Positions 7,794 through 14,713 of a stretch of DNA of 14,974 nucleotides are shown here, one piece after another. Each line of letters opens with the position of its first letter. The first letter of the stretch is position 1. Made by a program: the position numbers and the translations under genes. Below the pieces are notes generated by a model, which searched no databases, was not told the DNA's origin, and was given only the letters and a program-made list of their open reading frames with translations. The stretch lies in assembly GCA_900554985.1 (NCBI GenBank), contig USJQ01000005.1, positions 1 to 14,974 on the forward strand, written 5' to 3'. This stretch comes from an uncultured Collinsella sp. (GTDB taxonomy: Bacteria; Actinomycetota; Coriobacteriia; Coriobacteriales; Coriobacteriaceae).

Positions 7794-10700
7794 CTAGAAG
7801 TTGTAGGTGACTACTTGGGGCTCGGCGGGTTCGACGAAGATGGTTGGATCCGGCTGCTCCACGCGGACGAACTTGACGGTCACGGCCTCAAAGCCCGCCT
7901 TGTGCAGAACATCAGCGTAGACGCGCGCCTGCAGGGCGTGCTTCTCGAGCAGCTGGTCGGGCGTCTCATCCGGCGTGCCGCCCGTCTTGTAGTCGATGAC
8001 CAGTGCGCGTGACGGATCGGCCGGGTTCGTCGCCAAAGCGTCGATGGCGCCTTCGGCATATGCACCGTAGCGAGCGATGTCCTCGTCCTCGCAGCCCAGC
8101 GAAAAGAACGGCACCTCGGCACGAACGCACGGCCAGGCAAGCAGCTCGGCACGGACCGCCGACTTGAGCCAGCGATTCAGGGCGACATCGAAGCGCTCGC
8201 GCTGCTCCTGCGTCAGGCGCCACAGACGCGCCAGCGCATCGGCGCGTGCAGCGGGCAACGCGTCGGCCCCCATCTCGATGAGCCACTGGCAGGCGGCGTG
8301 GAAGGCCGAACCCAAGGCCATGGGATTGCCGATGGGCTCGACAGCAGCCGCGTCTGCATCGGCCATCTCCGAGCCGTCCGACTCGGCATCATCGCCGGAC
8401 TCGTCCATGGGAACACGAACCTCGGCGGCACGGTCCTCGGCCTCGGCATGCAGTGCCGCGGCAATTGACGAGTAGCTATACGAGTCACGCACCGGGAACG
8501 GACAGATGCCCATGCGCACGCTCACTGCCTGGGGATACACGAGCTCAAACGCATCGGGCTCGGGGTCGGCAGGACCGGACACAGTTGAGTGCGCAGCATT
8601 ATCGGCGACATCGACATCGCCGCGAACGAGCCTGCCCTCGGCATCCAGCGAAGCGTTAGCCTCAAACGCCTGCTCACCAAACGTAAAGTCCGCCAGCGAG
8701 ATAAGCTCGTAGTCGCCCGGCCTGGAGTTGTCGAACACCAAACGGTCGCTATCGAGCTGCGGCATGTCCAGACTGTCGGCCGGCAGGATGCGGCGCAGCA
8801 CGTCGTAGGTCAGATCGGTCTCGACGTCGAAGGTCGGCGCCGTCACCTTGCCACGGCTCACGCCGGCATCCATCGCCAAGATCACCAGCTCGCGCGCACG
8901 CGTCATGGCGACATAGAGCAGACGAGCCCGCTCTTCGAGCGAAAGTTGCAGGTCGTCGTTGCGCAGGCGGGCAAATGCCTCGGCGGGAGAGCCCGTCGCG
9001 CATACGTCCTCCATAAGCTCTGGCGGCAACCACAGCGACGCGCCCTTGCCCTTAAACGCGTGTTCAAACTGCTTTTTGACGTCATCGCCCTTCACGAACG
9101 TACCGTCCGCGAGTTTAACGCCGTCGAAGCGTGCCGGCAGCGCCACGACCTGCGCTCCGCCCTCGACGCGACCCATCTGCGCCGCACCGGACGGCTTGCG
9201 CACGCCAAAACACTCGGCAACCGCCACGACCGGATACTCCAGACCCTTGGACGCATGCACGGTCATGATGCGTACCGCGCCGTCACCCTCCTCGTTGAGC
9301 GCGCCCGGGGCCTCCTTGCCCGCCAAGAAGCGGTCGAAGGCGAGCGCGATGGAGCGCGGAGAATTGCCGAGCTCGGCCTCTGCCTCGGCCACGGCGTCGA
9401 GCGCCTTGAGCACGTTGGCGGCAATGGCCTTCCCCTCGGGGCCGCGCTGCGCCAGGCGCACGAACCAGCCGGAGGCATTGACCGCGTCGCGCGCGATGGC
9501 GGCGAACGAATCACGTCCCACGCGACGAAGCGCGTAGCGCAGCACCTCGCGGGCACGCGTCACGAGCGGCAGGTTCTGCAAACCCGGCACATCGGAATCG
9601 CTCATGATGCCCGCATCGATGTTGCGGCGCGACGTCTCGCCCGTCTGATCGTCGAGTTTGGTCGCCAGCGTCAGGAACTCCTGAGCACCGAGTGCAAACA
9701 TCGGCGAGGCCAGCAGTGGCATGAGACCCTGCGCCGTATCGGCCGGATTGGCAAGCGCGCACACCAGGGCACGCACCGTTTGGACCTCGGCAGCCTGGGC
9801 AAAGACTGAACCTCCCGCGATAACGCAGTCGAGTCCCTGGTCGCGGAAAGCCTGCGCGTAGACGTCGGCATTAGTCATACGGCCCAGCAACAACACCATG
9901 CTGCCCTGGGGCTGGCCCGCTTTAACGAGCGCTTGGAACCGCTCCGCAATCGCACGGGCTTTCGCCTGCGTTCGTTCCTGGGTGCTGCCGCCGGCAACAA
10001 GCAGCGCCTGGCGGCGCGAAGCCTTTGCCTTGAGCTTGTCCTCGCGATCGTCACTCGGCTCAAGATCCAAGAACCCCTGCATCAAACCACCGGTATCGCC
10101 GTCGAAGACGCGCGCTACGTAACGCAGCACCTCGTCATGACTGCGGAAGTTGCGCACGAGTTTAACGAGCTCGCCGGCGGGGGCATCGGATGTGACAGCC
10201 GTCTCGGGCGCAGCAGAGGAGCCCACCTTGCGCTCCTGGCGACGGAACACCTCAACCTCGGCGCCTCGGAAGCGGTAGATCGACTGCTGCGCATCGCCTA
10301 CAGTGCACAGCGCGCGCTCCCCCGCTCCCGTCAGATAGCGAATCAGATCGACCTGCATCTGGTCGGTATCTTGGAACTCGTCGATCATGACCATCTTAAA
10401 GCGGCCCTCGTAGGCGGCTCGGATGGCGGGATAATCGCGCAGCGCCTCGTACGCCATGCGCAGCAGGTCGTTGTTATCGAGCGCGGACTGGCCGGCCTTG
10501 AGCGCACGGTACTCCGCCTCTACGGCACGGGCGAGCCCCACCAGCGCATCGAGCGCCGAACCGCCGCAGGCAAGCACGATATTGATAAACGCATCAGCCG
10601 CCTCGGCCTTGAGTAGCTCCACCTGCTCCTTAGGAAACGCCTTGCTCGCGCGCGGCATGCTGCACGACATCATGAGTCGCGCCGCATCCTCCATGGTTTT

Positions 10701-11420
10701 GCCGCTCGCCTCAAACGCGTCGATGGCGTCGAGTGCCGCCTGCGCTTTCTCGGTCGTGGCCTTGCTTGCGCCCAGCGCCGCACGATAGGCATCGGCAAGC
10801 GCCGAGGTGTCGGCCTGGCCGCGCGCCACGCACACATCGTCCATGCCGCCCGGCAGCTGGCTCGATAGCTCCAACAGGTCGCGCACCAGGCCTTTGATGG
10901 TGGTACCGGCGCCAAACGGCCCGCCCTCGCCCGCCATGGGATACCAAGCGTAGAGGGTCTTAAGCGAGGCGGCAAGTTCGGGCGCGGCATCGGGCGCCGT
11001 CGCGCGCCCCAGCACATGCTCGACAGCCTGATCCATAAGCTCATCGGTATCGGTGAGCACCGTGAACTCAGGATCGATGCCCAGCTCCAGCGCGTGCGCG
11101 CGCAGGATACGCGAGCACATGCCGTGGATGGTCGAGATCCAAGCGTCGTCGACCGTCAGGGCTTCCTCGTCCATGCCCTCTTCGATAAGCGCACGGCGCA
11201 CGCGGTCGCGAATCTCGGCCGCGGCGTCTTTGGTAAAGGTAATGGCGAGCACCTGGTCCAGATGCTCGACAAACGGACCGGATTCGGGCGAGAGCGCATA
11301 GACGATGCGGCGCGTGAGGGTAAAGGTCTTGCCCGAGCCGGCACCCGCCGAGACAAACAGCGGGCGGTCGAGCGTTTTGACGACTTGCAGCTGTTGCGGC
11401 ATCAAGGTCGAAAGATCCAT
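7794..11420 (-). CDS. addA: AddA-type helicase-nuclease subunit (UvrD/RecB superfamily)
   Basis: A 1208-residue protein with a complete SF1A helicase set: AGAGSGKT (Walker A, 25-32), IDEFQDTD (346-353), GDAQQSIYRFRGA (375-387), NFRSHDE (424-430), TVHASKGLEYP (720-730) and YVAMTRAREL (836-845). The C-terminus carries a RecB-like PD-(D/E)XK nuclease with His1041, Glu1102, Asp1127, DYK at 1143-1145 and the Gln1164...Tyr1168 pair, so it looks catalytically intact. AddA with AddB unwinds and resects double-strand breaks and feeds RecA. The length fits AddA (about 1150-1250). Residues about 990-1030, between helicase and nuclease, are an acidic Asp/Glu/Ala-rich linker. The ATG at 11420 lies 3 nt after the original addB stop, and its ribosome binding site is inside the addB 3' end, a sign of translational coupling. 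RexA or a related RecB-like protein is an alternative name for the same role. Confidence 0.92.
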   Translation of the reverse strand: MDLSTLMPQQLQVVKTLDRPLFVSAGAGSGKTFTLTRRIVYALSPESGPFVEHLDQVLAITFTKDAAAEIRDRVRRALIEEGMDEEALTVDDAWISTIHGMCSRILRAHALELGIDPEFTVLTDTDELMDQAVEHVLGRATAPDAAPELAASLKTLYAWYPMAGEGGPFGAGTTIKGLVRDLLELSSQLPGGMDDVCVARGQADTSALADAYRAALGASKATTEKAQAALDAIDAFEASGKTMEDAARLMMSCSMPRASKAFPKEQVELLKAEAADAFINIVLACGGSALDALVGLARAVEAEYRALKAGQSALDNNDLLRMAYEALRDYPAIRAAYEGRFKMVMIDEFQDTDQMQVDLIRYLTGAGERALCTVGDAQQSIYRFRGAEVEVFRRQERKVGSSAAPETAVTSDAPAGELVKLVRNFRSHDEVLRYVARVFDGDTGGLMQGFLDLEPSDDREDKLKAKASRRQALLVAGGSTQERTQAKARAIAERFQALVKAGQPQGSMVLLLGRMTNADVYAQAFRDQGLDCVIAGGSVFAQAAEVQTVRALVCALANPADTAQGLMPLLASPMFALGAQEFLTLATKLDDQTGETSRRNIDAGIMSDSDVPGLQNLPLVTRAREVLRYALRRVGRDSFAAIARDAVNASGWFVRLAQRGPEGKAIAANVLKALDAVAEAEAELGNSPRSIALAFDRFLAGKEAPGALNEEGDGAVRIMTVHASKGLEYPVVAVAECFGVRKPSGAAQMGRVEGGAQVVALPARFDGVKLADGTFVKGDDVKKQFEHAFKGKGASLWLPPELMEDVCATGSPAEAFARLRNDDLQLSLEERARLLYVAMTRARELVILAMDAGVSRGKVTAPTFDVETDLTYDVLRRILPADSLDMPQLDSDRLVFDNSRPGDYELISLADFTFGEQAFEANASLDAEGRLVRGDVDVADNAAHSTVSGPADPEPDAFELVYPQAVSVRMGICPFPVRDSYSYSSIAAALHAEAEDRAAEVRVPMDESGDDAESDGSEMADADAAAVEPIGNPMALGSAFHAACQWLIEMGADALPAARADALARLWRLTQEQRERFDVALNRWLKSAVRAELLAWPCVRAEVPFFSLGCEDEDIARYGAYAEGAIDALATNPADPSRALVIDYKTGGTPDETPDQLLEKHALQARVYADVLHKAGFEAVTVKFVRVEQPDPTIFVEPAEPQVVTYNF

Positions 11421-11431
11421 GGTCTACACGT

Positions 11432-11439
11432 CCCTCCTT
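11432..11439 (-). promoter_or_regulatory. Ribosome binding site of addA inside the addB 3' end
   Basis: AAGGAGGG on the minus strand, 11 nt before the addA ATG, somewhat longer spacing than usual. It lies within the last codons of the ancestral addB frame, whose TAG is at 11424-11426. No closer start is possible, because the in-between GTG is followed by TAG. Confidence 0.7.
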
Positions 11440-11649
11440 ACAAACGTTCCTTCGTGGTTATACGAGCAGCGCGCATGCGCGGCCTGAGCCGACGTTGGGT
11501 CGACAGCGGCAACGTTGCCCGCCTCGAGCTCGCGCAGGCGCTCGGCAATGCCGGTCTCCACGCGGTCGAGCAGCGCATCGAAGTCCATGTTGCCACCCTC
11601 GCCTGGAAAGCCCTTCTTCGGTCCCGGACTGCGGCCGTCGCCGCGCTCA

Positions 11650-12642
11650 TCATCGAGCAAGTCGGCACTTGCGGCACCACGCAGTCGAAAAATAGAGCGC
11701 CGCACGGGCATCTAGACCCAGCGCCCGGCGCATGGCCTGCGCGTAGATGAGTGTCTGGGTATGGGGCGGCAGCCAGCGCGGATCGTCGATGGGGGCCTCG
11801 CCCGACTCCTCGTCGCGCACCGTGGGGTCGGCGAGCTTAAACTCCTCGACACCCGAACGATGCTTGTAGTCGATTACCACGGCGCGGTTCTCGGCGTCCA
11901 CATCCACGCGGTCGATGCGCCCGCCGAGCGGCCAACCGGCATACTCGACCTGGAGCTCGTTGAACGCAAACTCCAGGTAGCGCGGAGCGAAGGGGGTGAG
12001 CGCCTCGGACTCGTAGGCAAGCACGCCTTCCAGCTGCGGCAGAATCTCGGCCACCTGACGTTCCTCCACCGGGGAAAGCGACACGAGCGGACCCTCGGTA
12101 CCGCGCTTGCCGGCGTGCTCGGCCAACGTCTCGTCAAAGACCTCGCGCAGCAGCTCCTGTGCACGTGGCAGGTTCTCGGGCGTCACGCGCTCCATGCCCT
12201 CCTGCGGAAGACGTGCATGCAAGTGTTCCAGCACGTCATGGACAAAGTTGCCCTTCTCCATGTTGCCAAAGCCCGCATCGATGGACTGAGGTTTGACGCG
12301 ATACGAGACGAACCAGCACAGCGGGCAGGTGGAATAGGCCTCAATCTGCGAGGCGGACGTCAGGCGCGGCACGAGTGGCGCGTCCTCGCCCTCGCCATCG
12401 CGACGACGCAGGACCAAATACGGCACGGCCTCGGCGCTCAGATGCTGAGGGGCTTCACAGGTCACGCGCTCGCGCTTGAGACCTTCGCCTGCCGCGGGAT
12501 CGAAGTCCCTTACGATATCGCCCTCGCCCACGCACTTCGCTTTGTCGGTGCCAGCGGCTTTAGCGTCGTCAGCGGCCTCGTCAGCGCCAGCGGCCTTAGC
12601 GTTGTCAGCGGCCTCGGCATGCGCCCGCAACTCGGTCCACAC
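11650..12642 (-). CDS. addB: AddB nuclease fragment (PD-(D/E)XK), frameshifted near its end
   Basis: 330 residues if translation restarts at the GTG at 12642, 9 nt after the amber codon and in the same frame; no Shine-Dalgarno site precedes it, so expression is uncertain. After a repetitive Ala/Asp/Lys linker (two 12-residue repeats), SASQIEAYSTCPLCWF (96-111) is the conserved entry to the AddB nuclease, and Cys106 matches the first iron-sulfur ligand of the family. The nuclease motifs are all present: His135 in FVHDVLEH, Glu224, Asp244 in GRIDRVD, DYK at 258-260, Gln296 and Tyr300. After ALYFST the frame leaves the gene and ends AWCRKCRLAR within 11 codons; that tail is an out-of-frame artefact. 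The catalytic fold would be kept, but the C-terminal iron-sulfur segment would be lost. Confidence 0.7.
   Translation of the reverse strand: MWTELRAHAEAADNAKAAGADEAADDAKAAGTDKAKCVGEGDIVRDFDPAAGEGLKRERVTCEAPQHLSAEAVPYLVLRRRDGEGEDAPLVPRLTSASQIEAYSTCPLCWFVSYRVKPQSIDAGFGNMEKGNFVHDVLEHLHARLPQEGMERVTPENLPRAQELLREVFDETLAEHAGKRGTEGPLVSLSPVEERQVAEILPQLEGVLAYESEALTPFAPRYLEFAFNELQVEYAGWPLGGRIDRVDVDAENRAVVIDYKHRSGVEEFKLADPTVRDEESGEAPIDDPRWLPPHTQTLIYAQAMRRALGLDARAALYFSTAWCRKCRLAR
11677..11692 (-). other. Frameshift site in addB (one extra base)
   Basis: The minus strand reads TTTTTCGACTGCGTGG. Dropping one T of the T5 run (11688-11692), or the G at 11682 (which gives ALYFST-RGAA), joins the nuclease frame to the frame that ends next to addA. 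The needed shift is +1. The homopolymer makes a sequencing or replication slip plausible. Confidence 0.65.
12544..12615 (-). repeat. Two tandem copies of a 36-bp unit in the AddB linker
   Basis: Units 12544-12579 and 12580-12615 agree at 32 of 36 positions. In the AddB frame they encode EAADNAKAAGAD and EAADDAKAAGTD. The array keeps frame (12 codons per unit), lies in the linker between the helicase-like and nuclease parts, and is about 37 nt downstream of the amber codon. Such an array may change copy number by slippage. Confidence 0.85.
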
Positions 12643-12651
12643 GGCAGCCGG

Positions 12652-12654
12652 CTA
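12652..12654 (-). other. In-frame amber codon within addB
   Basis: Minus-strand codons read GAG TGC TAG CCG GCT GCC GTG TGG ACC GAG. Homology-like sequence continues without frame change on both sides. One substitution in a Tyr (TAC or TAT), Gln, Trp, Glu, Lys, Ser or Leu codon would make this stop; Tyr fits the family pattern before Pro best. Confidence 0.8.
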
Positions 12655-14556
12655 GCACTCGCGCGCCTGGCGATCGTGCGTCACGCGGGCAAGCGCAACC
12701 GGGCCACGTGCCGCCTGCATCGCGTGGCCAAAGCGCGCGCGCAGCAAGGCCGCGGGCTCAAGCGTCACGCCCTCGCGACCAAGGCTCGCCGTCAGCGTGG
12801 CCAGCGGCCCCTCCTCGTGCGAGAGCGGATAGCTGTCCAGATCGACATCGGCAAACAGCACGGCATCGTAGCTGCCGGGGCGCAGAGCCGCCGCATCGGC
12901 AAGCGAAGCAAAACGAACCTGAGCACGTGGCGCACGGTCAACCTCGTGGGTCTCGTAATCGTAGGCGGTGCTACGCTTGTCCACCTTGGTGCGAATGCCA
13001 TCGAGCACGGATACGGTCGCGGCCTGCGACACGTCGAGCGCGCGGGCGCCATTCATAAGGATCTCGATGGCGTGGCGCAGCAGGGCCACCTCCGCCTGGC
13101 GACGGGCTTGGCCATCCAAGCTGCCCAGCGAGCGATCGGGCAACGCCTCGGCGACGGCAAGCATGGCCTTAAGCGCCGTCACGGGCTTGTCACGCCACAG
13201 CGCCTGGAACACGTCCGAAACCACACACGGTACGTTCTTAAACCAGTTGTCGTCGCTCGCCGCCCTGCGCGCGCCCCTCACCTGGCCCTGGACGCTCTGA
13301 AGCAGACTCTTAACGCCCGCGGTAGTCTTGCTACGCGAGAGACGCATATTCTTATCGAAGGTACGGGCATTGACGGCATCAGCGCCCGAAAGCGGGCTGT
13401 AAATCCAGTCGGTAAGCTCCGGCGCGGGCCACCACTCGGTCTTTGACGCCGCGCCCTCATCGGCGGCCTTCATGCGCTCGATCAGGCCGGCAAGCGCCGC
13501 AAACTGCCTGCCCGCAATGGACTGGGAAAACGCCGTGAACTCAACTGTCTCGGCAGCGATATGATGAGCTGCCAGACGAGAGGCGAGCTCACCGAACAGC
13601 TGGGGTGCCCGGGCAGAAACGACGAGCACGCGCACGGGGTCGGTGGGCGTTGCAGTGGCTTTATCGGCCTTGGACTCCTTGTACGCTTTCACCAACTTAT
13701 CGATGGCGTCCGCATAGACATGAGCACGGGCATGGGGGCCGGCGACCTCAATAAAGGCAGGCTGAGCGGCGGTCCCGCAAGCGGCATCAGACGCGACGGC
13801 GTCCTCCCCCAGCGGCGCGACCTCAAACAGCACACCGCGGGCATCAAATGCCACGGCAAGCTCCTCGCGCATCGCCGCCTGCTCGCGGGCAAGCAGCACG
13901 ACGACCTCTCCCCCATTGTTCGCCACGGCAGACAGCAGCTCGAGCAGGCCGTGCGTAAACGACGTGATACCGCGCACGCATACGGCGCGAGTGCACGCCG
14001 GCAGGCTATCGGCCAGGACACCGGCCATAATGTCGGCCGCCTCGCAGGGCTCGACCATATCTCGACGGTCCAAACCGTCCGCATATGCGCGCAAAAGCTC
14101 GAACACACGAGCCTCGGCATCGCTTTTTGGCTCAGGCTGGCAATTGTTTCCACGGCATCGCTCGGCCGTCGTCCCCGCCACACCCGGCAGCACGTCGCGG
14201 GCCATGCGCGCTAGCATACGCACCGTGCCCTGGCTGCGCGAAAGCGGCTGCAAATCGGCATCGTCGAGACGCGTTACCATGTCCGAAAACAGCATCTGGC
14301 GTTGCAGGTTGTCCACGAAACCGCGCCCGTCGCCCAAAAGCTCCCAAAGCGAGCGAAGCCACGATGTAGGCGTCTTGTAGTCGATACCTAGTGAAACCCC
14401 GGCTTCCGCCGCATCGTGACGGCACAGGTCGAGCTCGGCAAACGTAGGCGCCAGCAGCACGGCACGTCCGTGGCGGGCAATAAGGTCGGCAAGCAACGCC
14501 GACTCGGCATCGCTCAAATCCGTGCCGGCATTGGTGGTATAGATTCGAACAGGCAT
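12652..14556 (-). CDS. addB: AddB N-terminal fragment (helicase-like, no P-loop)
   Basis: 634 residues from the ATG at 14556 (GGAGG 3 nt upstream, rather close) to the amber codon. The N-terminal strand that in many AddB proteins leads into a GxxGxGKT loop reads IYTTNAGTDLSDAESAL here, without Lys-Thr, so no ATP binding is expected; the AddB helicase fold is generally a DNA-scanning rather than motor domain. The last 60 or so residues (YDAVLFADVDLDSYPLS, then the Arg-rich LLRARFGHAMQAARGPVALARVTHD) match the second helicase-like domain that precedes the nuclease in this family. In relatives this is followed by an aromatic-Pro-Ser stretch; here the corresponding place is TAG-Pro-Ala-Ala, suggesting that a Tyr codon mutated to TAG. 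It could still fold as a separate subunit. Confidence 0.75.
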   Translation of the reverse strand: MPVRIYTTNAGTDLSDAESALLADLIARHGRAVLLAPTFAELDLCRHDAAEAGVSLGIDYKTPTSWLRSLWELLGDGRGFVDNLQRQMLFSDMVTRLDDADLQPLSRSQGTVRMLARMARDVLPGVAGTTAERCRGNNCQPEPKSDAEARVFELLRAYADGLDRRDMVEPCEAADIMAGVLADSLPACTRAVCVRGITSFTHGLLELLSAVANNGGEVVVLLAREQAAMREELAVAFDARGVLFEVAPLGEDAVASDAACGTAAQPAFIEVAGPHARAHVYADAIDKLVKAYKESKADKATATPTDPVRVLVVSARAPQLFGELASRLAAHHIAAETVEFTAFSQSIAGRQFAALAGLIERMKAADEGAASKTEWWPAPELTDWIYSPLSGADAVNARTFDKNMRLSRSKTTAGVKSLLQSVQGQVRGARRAASDDNWFKNVPCVVSDVFQALWRDKPVTALKAMLAVAEALPDRSLGSLDGQARRQAEVALLRHAIEILMNGARALDVSQAATVSVLDGIRTKVDKRSTAYDYETHEVDRAPRAQVRFASLADAAALRPGSYDAVLFADVDLDSYPLSHEEGPLATLTASLGREGVTLEPAALLRARFGHAMQAARGPVALARVTHDRQAREC

Positions 14557-14580
14557 GGTCCTCCGCTCAAACTGTTCGCA

Positions 14581-14610
14581 ATAATCAATATATCCATCCT
14601 ACCCGCCCAA
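14581..14610 (-). promoter_or_regulatory. Possible promoter of the addB-addA unit
   Basis: On the minus strand TTGGGC (14605-14610) and GATTAT (14581-14586) are separated by 18 nt in the only AT-rich patch upstream of addB. The predicted leader would be under 20 nt. Matches to consensus are moderate (four of six for the -10), so this is tentative; an upstream terminator makes a promoter here necessary. Confidence 0.35.
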
Positions 14611-14660
14611 GCGGACAGATTTGCCCCACGCCAACAGATTTCCTCCGTCCCCAGGGGATC

Positions 14661-14688
14661 AAAAAACCGCCCCCGGAGGAGCGGTTTT
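14661..14688 (-). terminator. Intrinsic terminator after the yerC-like gene
   Basis: The minus-strand RNA reads AAAACCGCUCC-UCC-GGGGGCGGUUUU followed by two more U: an 11-bp stem with one G-U pair, a 3-nt loop and a U-tract. It lies 26 nt past the stop of the TrpR-like gene and before addB, so it separates the two transcription units. Confidence 0.9.
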
Positions 14689-14713
14689 GCACAATTCGTT
14701 TGTTGTCTCTGGC

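Larger units (their letters stand above)
11424..11692 (-). pseudogene. addB: AddB C-terminal tail in the shifted frame
   Basis: About 85 codons reading RGAASADLLDDE, a Gly/Pro-rich stretch, then NMDFDALLDRVETGIAERL and RELEAGNVAAVDPTSAQ, ending near ARCSYNHEGTFVRR. The helix before a Gly-Asn-Val-x-Ala and a Cys-containing end match the AddB/RecB-nuclease C-terminus. The usual pattern is C-x2-C-x5-C, but only one Cys is present. There is no start or ribosome binding site of its own, so it is translated only if the frame shifts by +1. The boundary with the preceding fragment is approximate. Confidence 0.6.
11424..14556 (-). pseudogene. addB: addB, interrupted by an in-frame amber codon and a frameshift
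   Basis: One ancestral gene of about 1043 codons encoding the AddB partner of AddA. It has an inactive helicase-like N-terminal part, then a PD-(D/E)XK nuclease and an iron-sulfur region. Two lesions break it. First, codon 635 is TAG (12652-12654); the codons after it (CCG GCT GCC GTG TGG) continue in the same frame into clear AddB sequence. Second, near 11677-11692 the frame must lose one base to continue from ALYFST into RGAASADLLDDE and onward to the TAG at 11424-11426. That stop is 3 nt before addA, which supports the third piece as the true C-terminus. Two lesions of different kind favour genuine decay over a single sequencing slip, but the frameshift is next to an A5/T5 run and could be an assembly error. 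A split but working protein is the alternative. The order addB-addA is typical. Confidence 0.75.

Noticed and set aside
11650..11690. CxxC motif (AWCRKCRLAR) at the end of the AddB nuclease fragment as iron-sulfur ligands
   Set aside because: It arises only after the frameshift and is not the family tail; chance.
11683..11694. -1 slippery sequence at the T5 run
   Set aside because: A -1 slip leads to a frame without AddB homology; the required shift is +1.
12652..12654. TAG as a pyrrolysine or programmed readthrough codon
   Set aside because: No supporting RNA structure or pyrrolysine genes were seen, and other genes here (SNF2, addA, yerC-like) use TAG as their normal stop.
11761..13446. 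Plus-strand open frame of 561 codons
   Set aside because: Antisense to addB. It is longer than either nearby addB fragment, but the minus strand carries the clear nuclease motifs and this one carries none.
14646..14658. Short CCCCAGGGG palindrome beside the terminator
   Set aside because: One-base loop and no tract; too short to be called a feature.
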